IMG/VR virus record: IMGVR_UViG_3300020439_002334
Location: 1-21,766 of that record
Direction: 5' to 3' (one strand)
From: a virus
DNA length: 21,766 nucleotides
Under the pieces are notes generated by a model that was given only the letters and a program-made list of their open reading frames with translations, was not told where the DNA came from and did no database searches. Numbering within the stretch: the stretch's first letter is position 1; each line of letters opens with the position of its first letter. Of the stretch, positions 7,020-14,745 are shown one piece after another. A program made the translations under genes and the position numbers.

Positions 7020-7158
7020 CCTCTAATAAGATTTTTGCTCGATAAACTAAAATTTTTTTGATTAAATTTTTCACATCTTGATCAATTTGTGGATTTTTTC
7101 TAACATACCATAATATTATATCACATAAAATTTTTAAATCTAGTTTAGAAAAATTCAC
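7003..7158 (-). CDS. Possible tiny ORF (51 aa, GTG start) between aminotransferase and acyltransferase
   Basis: The 150-bp gap between two sugar genes is filled by a 51-codon ORF from GTG 7158 to TGA 7003, overlapping the next gene by 17 nt. It reads NFSKLDLKILCDIILWYVRKN..., a plausible amphipathic helical protein rich in Lys, Ile and Asp. An in-frame stop just upstream fixes GTG as the start, and no Shine-Dalgarno sequence precedes it. It may simply be AT-rich sequence that stays open by chance. Function unknown. Confidence 0.4.
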   Translation of the reverse strand: MNFSKLDLKILCDIILWYVRKNPQIDQDVKNLIKKILVYRAKILLEDESNV

Positions 7159-7169
7159 TACATTCTAAT

Positions 7170-8264
7170 TTAGAAATCACAAAAATTTAAAATAGTCTTA
7201 CTTATATATTCTAACTCAAATTCCTTTAAATCTGGATAACTTGGAATATTAAATCCTCGTCTACTTATATCTTCTGAAATTTTATGAGATTGATACTTAT
7301 GAGAGTACATAGGCATTGTATGTACAGGATAGAACAAAGGTCTTGTATCTATACCATTCTCAGTCAAATACTTTCTAAACTTATCTCTCTGATCTTGATT
7401 GCAATCAAGAAGAATACTATTCATCCAATAGCTATGGATAGTATCTGGTTGTTCTTTATGTGTTTTAATGTGTGTTCCTTCAAAAGCAGAGTGATAATAA
7501 TCCGCAATTTTTCTCTTCTTTTCAATCAACTCATCAGATCTTTCCAATTGAGCCTGACCAATAGCACATGCAATATTAGTCATTCGATAGTTATATCCAA
7601 CAACATCATGCCAGTACTGACGATGCTCTGCAAGTCCTTGACCTTTTAAGTGAATTGCTCTTCTGTAGAGAGTTTCATTATTAGTTACAACCATACCACC
7701 TTCACCTGCGGTTATAGTCTTGTTACCAAAAAAACTGTACGTAGAAATATCTCCAAAAGACCCCACATGTCTTCCTTTGTATCTTGTGCCAAATCCTTCT
7801 GCACAATCCTCAACGAGGAAGACATCATTCTCCTTTGCAATCTTACAAATAGAGTCCATATCACATGACTGACCATATAGATGGACAATCATAATTGCTT
7901 TTGTTTTGGGAGTTATCTTTTTTACAATATCTTCTGGGTCTACTTGCCAAGTTTCTTCTAAGGAATCAACAAATATTGGTGTAGCACCACAATAAACAAT
8001 TGCATTTACAGAAGCAATATACGTAAATGTAGGTACGATTACTTCATCTCCAGGTCCAATACCCAAAGCAAGAAGTGCTAAATGTAAAGCAACTGTACCA
8101 TTACAAACAGTAGTTGCATAATCTACACTAGTTTTTTGTGCAAAAGATTTTTCAAAAAGATTTACATACTTACCCTTAGAAGAAATCCAAGAACTATCTA
8201 AACAATCATTTACATATTGTTTTTCAAGATTAGTAATTGATGGTTGATAAACAGGTATTTTCAT
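7170..8264 (-). CDS. per: GDP-perosamine synthase-like PLP aminotransferase (DegT family)
   Basis: This 364-residue DegT/DnrJ/EryC1-family aminotransferase has the PLP Schiff-base lysine at Lys182 in SFFGNKTITAGEGG and the pyridoxal-nitrogen Asp at 153 in VEDCAE. From memory it follows GDP-perosamine synthases (RfbE of E. coli O157 and V. cholerae O1) almost end to end: PVYQPS near the start, DS-WISSKG, YATTV-NGTVALHLALLALGI, KGQGLA-HRQYWHDV, and RP-FYPVHTMPMYS. RfbE converts GDP-4-keto-6-deoxymannose, the product of the Gmd in this cassette, plus glutamate to GDP-perosamine. Other DegT sugar aminotransferases are possible. Length fits. No clear Shine-Dalgarno. Confidence 0.85.
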   Translation of the reverse strand: MKIPVYQPSITNLEKQYVNDCLDSSWISSKGKYVNLFEKSFAQKTSVDYATTVCNGTVALHLALLALGIGPGDEVIVPTFTYIASVNAIVYCGATPIFVDSLEETWQVDPEDIVKKITPKTKAIMIVHLYGQSCDMDSICKIAKENDVFLVEDCAEGFGTRYKGRHVGSFGDISTYSFFGNKTITAGEGGMVVTNNETLYRRAIHLKGQGLAEHRQYWHDVVGYNYRMTNIACAIGQAQLERSDELIEKKRKIADYYHSAFEGTHIKTHKEQPDTIHSYWMNSILLDCNQDQRDKFRKYLTENGIDTRPLFYPVHTMPMYSHKYQSHKISEDISRRGFNIPSYPDLKEFELEYISKTILNFCDF

Positions 8265-8303
8265 ATTTATTTTTTTGCACCGGTTTAAAAATAATTAAAC
8301 TTA

Positions 8304-8951
8304 TTATTCATTTTTATATGCGGTATTTTCAAATAAAACGTTTCCCATATCTTTCCAAGGAAGTTCTTCAAATACAACATCAAATCCTATTTGTTTCATA
8401 TTGTCTTTAAACTTATCATACAAAATAGTTCCTTCATACATTTCCATCAAAGAAACTTCACAATACAAATATTTTGTGTTGGAAATTATTTTAGGAGATG
8501 ATTTAATTATATCATATTCAGACCCCTGAACATCCAACCACATAAAGTCCAATTTAGAAATTTTATTTTCATCACACCAACTATCCAAATTGACGACTTC
8601 AACTTCTTGTTCTTCAGAAAATTTTACATTTTCATGAAAGGTTAAATGTTCTTTAGGTGTTCGTAAGGAAGAAGAAGCAGAAGTTTGTCCAGAAACATTG
8701 CTGACGTAAATAGATTTTTTTTCGCTTCTTTCTCCCAAAGCTTTTTTTTCTATAAAAACATTTTTATATTGTGATGTATTTGTTATAGATCTTGTATAAA
8801 GTTCTTCTACAGGTTCAAACCCATAAATTTTTCCCTTTCTAAAATAATGTCCAAAAAACCTTGTATCTCCCCCATCATATGTTCCAGCTTCAACTATAGT
8901 TGCATCTTTGGGAATATTTTCCAACACCCAATCATAAATTTCACTTTGCAT
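8304..8951 (-). CDS. FkbM-family SAM-dependent methyltransferase (second copy)
   Basis: This 215-residue protein has the SAM site IVEAGTYDGGDT at 19-30, the acidic GFEPVEE at 44-50, and the FkbM signature DFMWLDVQGSEYDIIK at 135-150. It probably O-methylates a sugar hydroxyl of the glycan made by this locus. The sequence differs strongly from the FkbM protein at 3582-4223, arguing against recent duplication. It lies 2 nt after the GT10-like gene. Confidence 0.9.
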   Translation of the reverse strand: MQSEIYDWVLENIPKDATIVEAGTYDGGDTRFFGHYFRKGKIYGFEPVEELYTRSITNTSQYKNVFIEKKALGERSEKKSIYVSNVSGQTSASSSLRTPKEHLTFHENVKFSEEQEVEVVNLDSWCDENKISKLDFMWLDVQGSEYDIIKSSPKIISNTKYLYCEVSLMEMYEGTILYDKFKDNMKQIGFDVVFEELPWKDMGNVLFENTAYKNE

Positions 8952-8953
8952 TT

Positions 8954-9808
8954 TTAATCCAGAATTTTTTTAAAGTTAGCACAAATCTCATCCAAAGTCA
9001 ATTTTTCTTTAAAAAGAGGTTTGTTTTTCATTTCTATGTATGATGAATTATTAGAATCTATTCTTTGAATTAGTTCCATCAACTCTTCATCACTCATATC
9101 AACAGCATTAATAAAACACTCAGAATTAAAATCTTCTGAAATTGTTTTATCTCCATAATAAATTGGAATATTACCTGCAATTTTACCATGTAAAAGTTTT
9201 TCTGTGTGATATCCAGGAGTTACTGAATTCTCATAACATAGAGAAAACTTATAATCAGAAATCAAATCCATCTTATAATTCTCACCATCTGGTAATGGTT
9301 GATTTGAATTTGCCTTTCCAAACACTTCAACAGTTTTGTATCTAGAAATATTTTGAATTGCTCTGATTCTAGATTCAATCTGTTTACCATAAACTATAGT
9401 ACAAAACTTATCTTTTGGTTTTAAAGTGAATTCATTTTCACCATAAAGATATGATTCTGGAATCAACCATTCTGGATTATCATAAGTCTTTACATCAAAC
9501 CAATCAATATAAAGATACCAAAGGGGAAGTCTAAAGTTCTTCCCACCATAAGAATCCTTCTCAAAAGTTAAAGAATAATCGCACTTTTTAAAATTTGGAG
9601 ATATATTTTCTCCGGTAAAGAAAATCTTTTTGCAGTTTTTATACCTTCCATTTTCTTTTCCAAAAACACTGAAAAACATTACATCAGCATCTTCTGGATG
9701 AACTACTTCAACATTTTCATATAATTCACGAATAACGTGGATGAAAAAATTATTATTTGGATCAAATGCTTTTGGATATTGCCAGAAGTCTGAGAATGTT
9801 ATTTTCAT
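8954..9808 (-). CDS. GT10-family fucosyltransferase-like protein
   Basis: This 284-residue protein matches alpha-1,3/4-fucosyltransferases of CAZy family GT10. KIFFTGENISPNF at 61-73 corresponds to the acceptor/donor loop of Helicobacter FucT, LPLWYL at 94-99 to its RMPLYY region, and CYENS...GYHTEKLLHGKIAGNIPIYYG at 191-219 to the conserved GDP-fucose-binding segment (Glu-Asn, Thr-Glu-Lys). It would transfer L-fucose from GDP-L-fucose to a glycan, and the donor can be made by Gmd and Fcl in the same operon. There is no heptad-repeat tail as in H. pylori. It is ATGA-coupled to the upstream GT25-like gene. Confidence 0.88.
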   Translation of the reverse strand: MKITFSDFWQYPKAFDPNNNFFIHVIRELYENVEVVHPEDADVMFFSVFGKENGRYKNCKKIFFTGENISPNFKKCDYSLTFEKDSYGGKNFRLPLWYLYIDWFDVKTYDNPEWLIPESYLYGENEFTLKPKDKFCTIVYGKQIESRIRAIQNISRYKTVEVFGKANSNQPLPDGENYKMDLISDYKFSLCYENSVTPGYHTEKLLHGKIAGNIPIYYGDKTISEDFNSECFINAVDMSDEELMELIQRIDSNNSSYIEMKNKPLFKEKLTLDEICANFKKILD

Positions 9809-10491
9809 GGTTGAATAAAAGACTTATCTAAGTTTAAATGAGATGACTGCTGTAACGCTGGTTCAGTCCAGGCAACTTTCATATTTTCTTTAATTATGAT
9901 TTCGTTTAGTTTAAAATCAATTGGCCAATTTACTGGATATAGATTTTTCACAATCATTTTAGCAGCATCCAAAGAAAACATCATCGCATGGGTACATCTT
10001 GTCAACTGATTAGATCCATAGTGAATCAATCTATTCTCTCTAACATATGGAGATCTAAATCCAAAACAACTACCCAACATCAAACAATCAAGTTTTGGAT
10101 CATGATTAATAAACTCAGATTGACAAATATCCAAATACTCTTCAAAGTTATTTGGAAGCATAATGTCATCTTCCAAAATAACAATTAGATCATACCCATT
10201 CTCGATTTGTTGTTCGAAACAATATTGATGTTTCAGATATAAAGAAAGTTCTGGAATAGTTACCTTTCTTCCAGCATTCTCATATAAGGTATATTGATTT
10301 TGCTGAACCCCAGGAACATTTGAATTGATAACAAGATCTTTTACACCAACAATTTGATCATAATCTTCAGTTATCTCTTCTGGAGAAAACTTTTCTACCC
10401 ACTCAACTTCTATGTTTCTAAAAGAAAAAAATTTATCAAGATATTCTTTTCTATGTGTTAATGGTGGATGATGGCAAACAAAAATTTTCAT
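9805..10491 (-). CDS. GT25-family LPS glycosyltransferase-like protein
   Basis: This 228-residue protein has the N-terminal MKIFVCHHPPLTHRKEYL typical of GT25 (family name LPS glycosyltransferase), the metal-binding ILEDDI at residues 106-111, and the downstream CTHAMMFSLDAAK and WPIDFKLNE segments that complete the GT25 pattern. Bacterial members add galactose or related sugars to lipooligosaccharide. It supports a lipopolysaccharide-type target for the cassette. Overlaps by 4 nt with neighbours on both sides. Confidence 0.88.
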   Translation of the reverse strand: MKIFVCHHPPLTHRKEYLDKFFSFRNIEVEWVEKFSPEEITEDYDQIVGVKDLVINSNVPGVQQNQYTLYENAGRKVTIPELSLYLKHQYCFEQQIENGYDLIVILEDDIMLPNNFEEYLDICQSEFINHDPKLDCLMLGSCFGFRSPYVRENRLIHYGSNQLTRCTHAMMFSLDAAKMIVKNLYPVNWPIDFKLNEIIIKENMKVAWTEPALQQSSHLNLDKSFIQP

Positions 10492-11345
10492 TGCACTCTT
10501 TTAATAATATTATTAAAAACACCTTGAAGAGAAAAATAATCTTGATAAAGTTCTTGACCCTTCTTCAACATCTCATTATATGTATCATCAGAAATATTCT
10601 TCAAAATATTGTAGGTATCCCCAATATGATCATCATCAATTATAACACAAAATTCTTCCCAGTCTAATTCATCAGACCAAGGAAGTGCATGATCGTCGGA
10701 AATATAAACGGGAACTGTACCAAGTTGGAATGATTCATAGAGCCTGAAACTAGTCGTCCCATATCCTCTAGGGCAAAGAGAAAACTTAGAAGCAGACATG
10801 ACATCAAGGAAGTTATTCAATTTCTCTTCTCCAACATTAATATCCCAATTTCCTGCTTTAACAAGACAATCGTCTTTACGACGAAACGCCTTTACCATAT
10901 CGGTTCTAACCCAATAAGTATTAGAACCAATAAAAGAAGCAAAATACTTCTGCCTTCTTTCTGGAACATTTTGAATTGAAGAGCACACTAATGGAATTGG
11001 AATTACGTTTCCTTTTTTACGATTTCCACCTGCAGAGAAGATCATAGTATCTTCCGGGAAATCTTCGAAAGGACCATCATCTTGCTGACAAACAGTAAAA
11101 TAACTGCCATCAGATTTGAGAGTATTATTTAAAAGTCCCTGAAGATCTGGATATGGTTGCCCTGCCCAAATTTTATTACAAAAAATATTTGACCAGAAAA
11201 TATCAATATATTCTCTTTCAGGTTTATCTTCTAATTTTTGATATTGAGTATAAAAATATTCCTCAAGATAATCTCCCTGATGATATGGAGGATATGTTGG
11301 GGTAAGAGACTTTGGTCTCAGATAATTTTCATTCAAATAAACCAC
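10488..11345 (-). CDS. Exostosin-like (GT47-type) glycosyltransferase
   Basis: This 285-residue protein has the C-terminal exostosin signature KFSLCPRGYGTTSFRLYESF followed by LGTVPVYISD (187-217), the nucleotide-sugar-binding half of GT47 enzymes. Bacterial relatives act in O-antigen and capsule synthesis. The start is GTG at 11345, supported by a perfect Shine-Dalgarno AAGGAGG seven bases upstream, one of the few strong ones in this window. It overlaps the preceding gene by 13 nt. Confidence 0.85.
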   Translation of the reverse strand: MVYLNENYLRPKSLTPTYPPYHQGDYLEEYFYTQYQKLEDKPEREYIDIFWSNIFCNKIWAGQPYPDLQGLLNNTLKSDGSYFTVCQQDDGPFEDFPEDTMIFSAGGNRKKGNVIPIPLVCSSIQNVPERRQKYFASFIGSNTYWVRTDMVKAFRRKDDCLVKAGNWDINVGEEKLNNFLDVMSASKFSLCPRGYGTTSFRLYESFQLGTVPVYISDDHALPWSDELDWEEFCVIIDDDHIGDTYNILKNISDDTYNEMLKKGQELYQDYFSLQGVFNNIIKRVQ

Positions 11346-12004
11346 AATCCTTCCTCCTTAAACTTATTAATTTTAGTTTCCACACCGACCATCCAATTAT
11401 TATGAACAATCATGGCGTTTTCTTTTTTACCCTGCTGATAATAAACATTACCATTTGGAAACAAATCTTCTGACAATAATGCAATATTATCATGATACTT
11501 AGAAAGACCAATACGATTCATAATCAACTGATCATCATCACTTTCGTCAGCACCACATTCTTCAATCAATTGACGGCACTCAGAAGTTTCATTAAATACC
11601 ATAAATCCAGTACAGATTGTAGATCCAGGAGCATCAGTTTGAAATAGTACTTCATCATGACCTGTAAGAAGTTCTACAGGATTTTCTTTAAAGACAATAT
11701 CAGTATCAACCCACATAAGATTAGGATGTTCTTTATGAACCTGACTGATGATTTTCCATTTATGTCTAACTACGTTCCTGAATCCACTATTACTATTAAA
11801 TGTCCAATCCTGATATTCTTTTAGGTCACTATTCATGTAAAGGAAAGCACCTTTATATCCCTCAAGAATAAAAGATTTATAAACATCTTCATCCATACAT
11901 GCAATAATAAAGTCATCCATGTTGATGCCCACGTTCTCAGCGGACCTCAACATATTCAAACAAATATCGTGACATCCAGAATTCAGAAAAGTCAGAAATT
12001 TCAT
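11333..12004 (-). CDS. GT77-like nucleotide-diphospho-sugar transferase
   Basis: This 223-residue GT-A enzyme has the motif WVDTDIVFKENP with DTD at residues 100-102 (metal and nucleotide-sugar binding). It is followed by CTGFMVFN near 130 and DDQLIMN near 157, and a late HNNWMVG motif, which is the pattern of the nucleotide-diphospho-sugar transferase family behind GT77. The donor is unknown. ATG 12004 overlaps the Fcl stop (ATGA). Confidence 0.85.
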   Translation of the reverse strand: MKFLTFLNSGCHDICLNMLRSAENVGINMDDFIIACMDEDVYKSFILEGYKGAFLYMNSDLKEYQDWTFNSNSGFRNVVRHKWKIISQVHKEHPNLMWVDTDIVFKENPVELLTGHDEVLFQTDAPGSTICTGFMVFNETSECRQLIEECGADESDDDQLIMNRIGLSKYHDNIALLSEDLFPNGNVYYQQGKKENAMIVHNNWMVGVETKINKFKEEGLWFI

Positions 12005-12951
12005 TGATCTTTATACCACTCATAAGTTGTTTTAATTCCGTCTTTGAGAGAAATTTTTGGTTTCCACCCAAGAGATTTGATCTTATCCACATTAAGAACT
12101 TTTCTTGGTGTTCCATTCGGTTTAGAAGTATCCCATGTTGTTTGACCTGGGCATCCAACTACATCAGAAACAATACCTGCAAGTTCTTTAATAGTAATAT
12201 CTTCTCCTGTTCCAACATTAATTGGTTCTGAAGAATCATAATCTTTCATACAAGTATAACATGCTTCGGCAAGGTCATCAACATGAAGAAACTCTCTCCG
12301 TGCCGAACCGTCACCCCAAAGTTTTACATCTGGCCACCAAGGACCGCCCATATCAATAGTATATCCTTCGGTCTTTGCATAATGATACTTTGCAATCATC
12401 GCAGGAAGAACATGAGATGACTCCAAATCAAAGTTATCATTAGGACCATACAGGTTAGTAGGCATCAGAGAGATTGCATTAAATCCATACTGTTTACGAT
12501 ATGCCTGACACATCTTAATTCCAGCAATCTTTGCAATCGCATAAGCATCATTCGTAGGTTCAAGAGGACCAGTCATTAGATACTCTTCCTTAATTGGTTG
12601 CTCACACATCTTCGGATAGATGCATGAAGATCCAAGGAACAAGAGTTTCTTAACACCAAACTTACGGGCAGTATGAATGATATTTGATTGAATCATCAAA
12701 TTATCATAGATGAAATGTGCAGGATATTCACTATTAGCCCCAATACCACCTACCTTCGCAGCAGCAAGATAAACGTATTCTGGTTCATTTATTCTAAAGA
12801 AAGTTTCAACATCTTCTTGACGACGCAAATCCCAACGCGAAGATGGTGATGAAAGAATATTGGTGTATCCCTTCCAATGAAGCATACGAACAATTGCTGA
12901 CCCTACCAGTCCAGTATTACCAGCAACATAGACTCGACTCTCACTGTTCAT
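12001..12951 (-). CDS. fcl: GDP-L-fucose synthase
   Basis: This 316-residue extended SDR carries out the 3,5-epimerisation and NADPH-dependent 4-reduction of GDP-4-keto-6-deoxymannose to GDP-L-fucose. It has the cofactor motif GNTGLVG (11-17), the catalytic Ser/Cys segment LGSSCIYP (106-113), and Tyr137-x3-Lys141 (YAIAK). [12 protein letters not shown] is diagnostic of this family. ATG 12951 is chosen over an in-frame TTG at 12969 because GAGGAA at 12962-12967 provides a Shine-Dalgarno ten bases upstream. It overlaps the gmd end by 11 nt. The two enzymes form the complete two-step GDP-fucose pathway. Confidence 0.97.
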   Translation of the reverse strand: MNSESRVYVAGNTGLVGSAIVRMLHWKGYTNILSSPSSRWDLRRQEDVETFFRINEPEYVYLAAAKVGGIGANSEYPAHFIYDNLMIQSNIIHTARKFGVKKLLFLGSSCIYPKMCEQPIKEEYLMTGPLEPTNDAYAIAKIAGIKMCQAYRKQYGFNAISLMPTNLYGPNDNFDLESSHVLPAMIAKYHYAKTEGYTIDMGGPWWPDVKLWGDGSARREFLHVDDLAEACYTCMKDYDSSEPINVGTGEDITIKELAGIVSDVVGCPGQTTWDTSKPNGTPRKVLNVDKIKSLGWKPKISLKDGIKTTYEWYKDQ

Positions 12952-13942
12952 GACTACACATTTCCTCAACTAATTCTTTAAACGAAGTTTTAGGTGTCCA
13001 ACCCAGTTCTTCTTTTGCCTTTGTAGCATCACCTAATAAAGTTTCAACTTCAGCAGGTCGAAAATATTTAGAGTCAACAGAAACAATAATTTTTTTAGTA
13101 TTCTTATCTAAGGCAACTTCATCCAGACCACTACGATGCCATTCCAAATCAAATCCAAAATGAGGTGCTGCCTCCTCAACAAACTGACGAACAGAATATT
13201 GTTTTCCCGTGGCAATTACAAAATCATCAGGTTTATCTTGCTGAAGCATTAACCACATTGCCTCAACATAATCTCTGGCATGTCCCCAGTCACGAAGTGC
13301 ATCAAGATTGCCAAGATATAAACGATCCTGTTTACCTTCAGAGATTGCTTTGAGTGCTCTTGTAATCTTACGAGTTACAAATGTCTCACCTCGTCTTGGA
13401 GATTCATGATTAAACAAAATGCCACTACAGGCATACATTCCATATGACTCACGATAGTTTTTTACAATCCAATATCCATACAGTTTTGCAACACCATATG
13501 GAGAACGTGGATAAAAAGGTGTCGTTTCTGTTTGAGGAATCTCTTGAACTTTACCATACAGTTCGCTAGTAGATGCCTGATAGATACGAACCTTATCTTC
13601 CATACCCAGAAGACGAACTGCCTCAAGGACTCTCAGAGTGCCTAAAGCGTCTGTCTGACCAGTATACTCAGGCATTTCAAATGATACCTTTACATGACTC
13701 TGAGCCCCAAGATTATAAATCTCATCTGGTTGAACCTGCTGAATAACTCTCACCAAGTTAGTAGAATCAGTCAGATCTCCATAATGAAGATGTAATTGTG
13801 GATAAATGTGATCAATTCGGTGGGTATTAATTAAAGAAGAACGGCGAATAATACCATGAACTTCATATCCCCTCTCAAGAAGAAGTTCTGCTAGGTATGA
13901 TCCATCTTGCCCAGTAATACCGCTAATTAAAGCAACTTTCAT
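12941..13942 (-). CDS. gmd: GDP-mannose 4,6-dehydratase
   Basis: This 333-residue extended SDR oxidises and dehydrates GDP-D-mannose to GDP-4-keto-6-deoxy-D-mannose. Visible are the NADP motif GITGQDG (8-14), the HRIDHIYP substrate region, the catalytic segment STSELYG (124-130), and Tyr149-x3-Lys153 in [23 protein letters not shown] and the length are typical. It opens the sugar cassette directly behind its promoter. Its product is the branch point for GDP-fucose (Fcl) and, probably, GDP-perosamine (gene at 7170-8264). GDP-mannose must come from the host, because no synthesis genes are present. Confidence 0.97.
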   Translation of the reverse strand: MKVALISGITGQDGSYLAELLLERGYEVHGIIRRSSLINTHRIDHIYPQLHLHYGDLTDSTNLVRVIQQVQPDEIYNLGAQSHVKVSFEMPEYTGQTDALGTLRVLEAVRLLGMEDKVRIYQASTSELYGKVQEIPQTETTPFYPRSPYGVAKLYGYWIVKNYRESYGMYACSGILFNHESPRRGETFVTRKITRALKAISEGKQDRLYLGNLDALRDWGHARDYVEAMWLMLQQDKPDDFVIATGKQYSVRQFVEEAAPHFGFDLEWHRSGLDEVALDKNTKKIIVSVDSKYFRPAEVETLLGDATKAKEELGWTPKTSFKELVEEMCSHEQ

Positions 13943-13962
13943 TTACAAGTTTATTTTTTTAT

Positions 13963-13992
13963 ATTATACTAAAAAAGGACGGTTGATGTCAA
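13963..13992 (-). promoter_or_regulatory. Sigma70-type promoter of the sugar cassette, -35 inside a terminator loop
   Basis: On the minus strand a perfect TTGACA (13987-13992) and a perfect TATAAT (13963-13968) are 18 bp apart. RNA would start near 13956, leaving a leader of about 14 nt before the gmd ATG. The -35 hexamer overlaps the loop and stem of the terminator hairpin at 13977-13998. It is the only strong promoter seen ahead of the 12-kb cassette. Confidence 0.82.
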
Positions 13993-13998
13993 CCGTCC
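13971..13998 (-). terminator. Perfect Rho-independent terminator ahead of gmd
   Basis: A 9-bp perfect stem GGACGGTTG/CAACCGTCC (13990-13998 with 13977-13985), with the 4-nt loop ACAT, is followed by six T residues on the minus strand (13971-13976). It should end RNAs from the two small genes and the pseudoknot array upstream. It lies 29 nt before the gmd ATG and could also act as an attenuator for read-through into gmd. Confidence 0.88.
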
Positions 13999-14021
13999 GA
14001 AATAGGGTTTTACATGCCGCG

Positions 14022-14157
14022 CCACTTGCTCTTTGACCTGAAGCAAGAAACAGGGCGGGAGAGAGATCCCATCCGCACCACTTGCTCTTTGTGGAAGCAA
14101 GAAACCAAAGGAGGTCAATGACTCCACCACTTACTTTTGAAAGAAGTAAGAAACTTC
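14022..14157 (-). ncRNA. Three tandem RNA units that can fold as H-type pseudoknots
   Basis: Three related units (minus strand: 14127-14157, 14078-14107, 14022-14054) repeat every 49-56 nt in a non-coding stretch of about 190 nt (13999-14189). Each reads: variable strand a, UUU, CUURCUU, strand a', A-rich linker, AGYAAG, UGG. CUUGCU/AGCAAG becomes CUUACU/AGUAAG in the most upstream unit, a compensatory change. Strands a/a' also covary: CCUG/CAGG, UGG/CCA, GAAG/CUUU (one G-U). The order a-b-a'-b' is a classical H-type pseudoknot with a U-rich loop 1 and A-rich loop 3. A plain hairpin (TGAAGG/CCTTCA, 14163-14178) precedes the array and the terminator follows. I do not recognise the family. Confidence 0.65.
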
Positions 14158-14189
14158 GGGAATGAAGGGGTTCCTTCAACCGACCAGGG

Positions 14190-14450
14190 CTAGTTTTGAG
14201 ACGATACCGAGTCTTTTCGATAAGCAGGAACACCATCAGGATCTAACCAACATGTATAATCATGATCTTCCATAGCAGTCATCAACTGCATTTCATTATC
14301 ACAAAGATACATATCACGATAACGACCCGTGTATGAATCTACTTTTTGAATGCGACAATCTGGCATACCATTGATTTCCAGAGTGCCGACTTGAATATAA
14401 CGATAAGGAAACCGTTCAAGAAGAACGGTTGGTTTTTTGGATACTTTCAT
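14190..14450 (-). CDS. Hypothetical cyanophage protein (86 aa)
   Basis: This 86-residue ORF starts at ATG 14450 and overlaps the upstream stop as TGATG; the codon before it is a TTG that could only add one residue. It is beta-rich and aromatic-rich (RFPYRYIQVGTLEINGMPDCRIQKVDSYTG, then YTCWLDPDGVPAYRKDS), with no membrane segment or catalytic motif. Function unknown. It is the last gene before the pseudoknot array. Its first codons contain an 8-bp inverted repeat (14410-14430) described under findings. Confidence 0.75.
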   Translation of the reverse strand: MKVSKKPTVLLERFPYRYIQVGTLEINGMPDCRIQKVDSYTGRYRDMYLCDNEMQLMTAMEDHDYTCWLDPDGVPAYRKDSVSSQN

Positions 14451-14668
14451 CAAGCAACTTCAACAGTTTCAAGATCTGCAAACAGATTTTCCATTAGCAT
14501 TTCATAATCATCCAGAGGTTCTCCAGAGAATACTACTCCTTCACTTTCATAATAACGACGGACCTTTTTGTAAAGTTTCGGATTCTTCACATCAAGGTAA
14601 ATATCGCCATTAGCAGCAGAACGCAGAGTGACGATATCTTTGGACTTGAATTTTTCAGTCAGTGCCAT
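14450..14668 (-). CDS. Hypothetical cyanophage protein (72 aa)
   Basis: This 72-residue acidic protein (MALTEKFKSKDIVTLRSAANGDIY...) has a mixed beta/alpha N-terminal part and an acidic helical C-terminus (DDYEMLMENLFADLETVEVA). No known motif. It has its own promoter at 14692-14720 and is coupled to the following gene by TGATG. The leader is short, without a strong Shine-Dalgarno. Confidence 0.78.
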   Translation of the reverse strand: MALTEKFKSKDIVTLRSAANGDIYLDVKNPKLYKKVRRYYESEGVVFSGEPLDDYEMLMENLFADLETVEVA

Positions 14669-14691
14669 TTTCTGTTTTTGTTTACCTGAAT

Positions 14692-14720
14692 ATTATAAGG
14701 TTTGAAAGTTATTTAGTCAA
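14692..14720 (-). promoter_or_regulatory. Sigma70-type promoter after tRNA-Pro
   Basis: On the minus strand TTGACT (14715-14720) and TATAAT (14692-14697) are separated by 17 bp. It would drive the two small genes, the pseudoknot array and stop at the terminator at 13971-13998. Confidence 0.8.
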
Positions 14721-14724
14721 GGGT

Positions 14725-14742
14725 GCCAGTTTTGAGACTGGC
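14725..14742 (-). other. Hairpin directly downstream of tRNA-Pro
   Basis: The 6-bp stem GCCAGT/ACTGGC with a 6-nt loop starts 4 nt after the tRNA 3' end. No T run follows, so it is more likely a processing or stabilising stem of the tRNA precursor than an efficient terminator. Confidence 0.5.
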
Positions 14743-14745
14743 AAG

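Noticed and set aside
8282-8300. Inverted repeat GTTTAA/TTAAAC upstream of the perosamine-synthase-like gene as terminator or operator
   Set aside because: The stem is AT-only and short with no clear T tail or promoter; expected by chance in such AT-rich sequence.
14022-14157. CRISPR array
   Set aside because: The three units share short motifs but vary inside the repeat with compensatory changes, spacers are not uniform and there are no cas genes; RNA pseudoknots explain them better.
13964-14236. 90-codon minus-strand ORF over the pseudoknot region
   Set aside because: It begins inside the preceding gene in another frame, covers repeats and the terminator, and its composition is unlike the neighbouring proteins.
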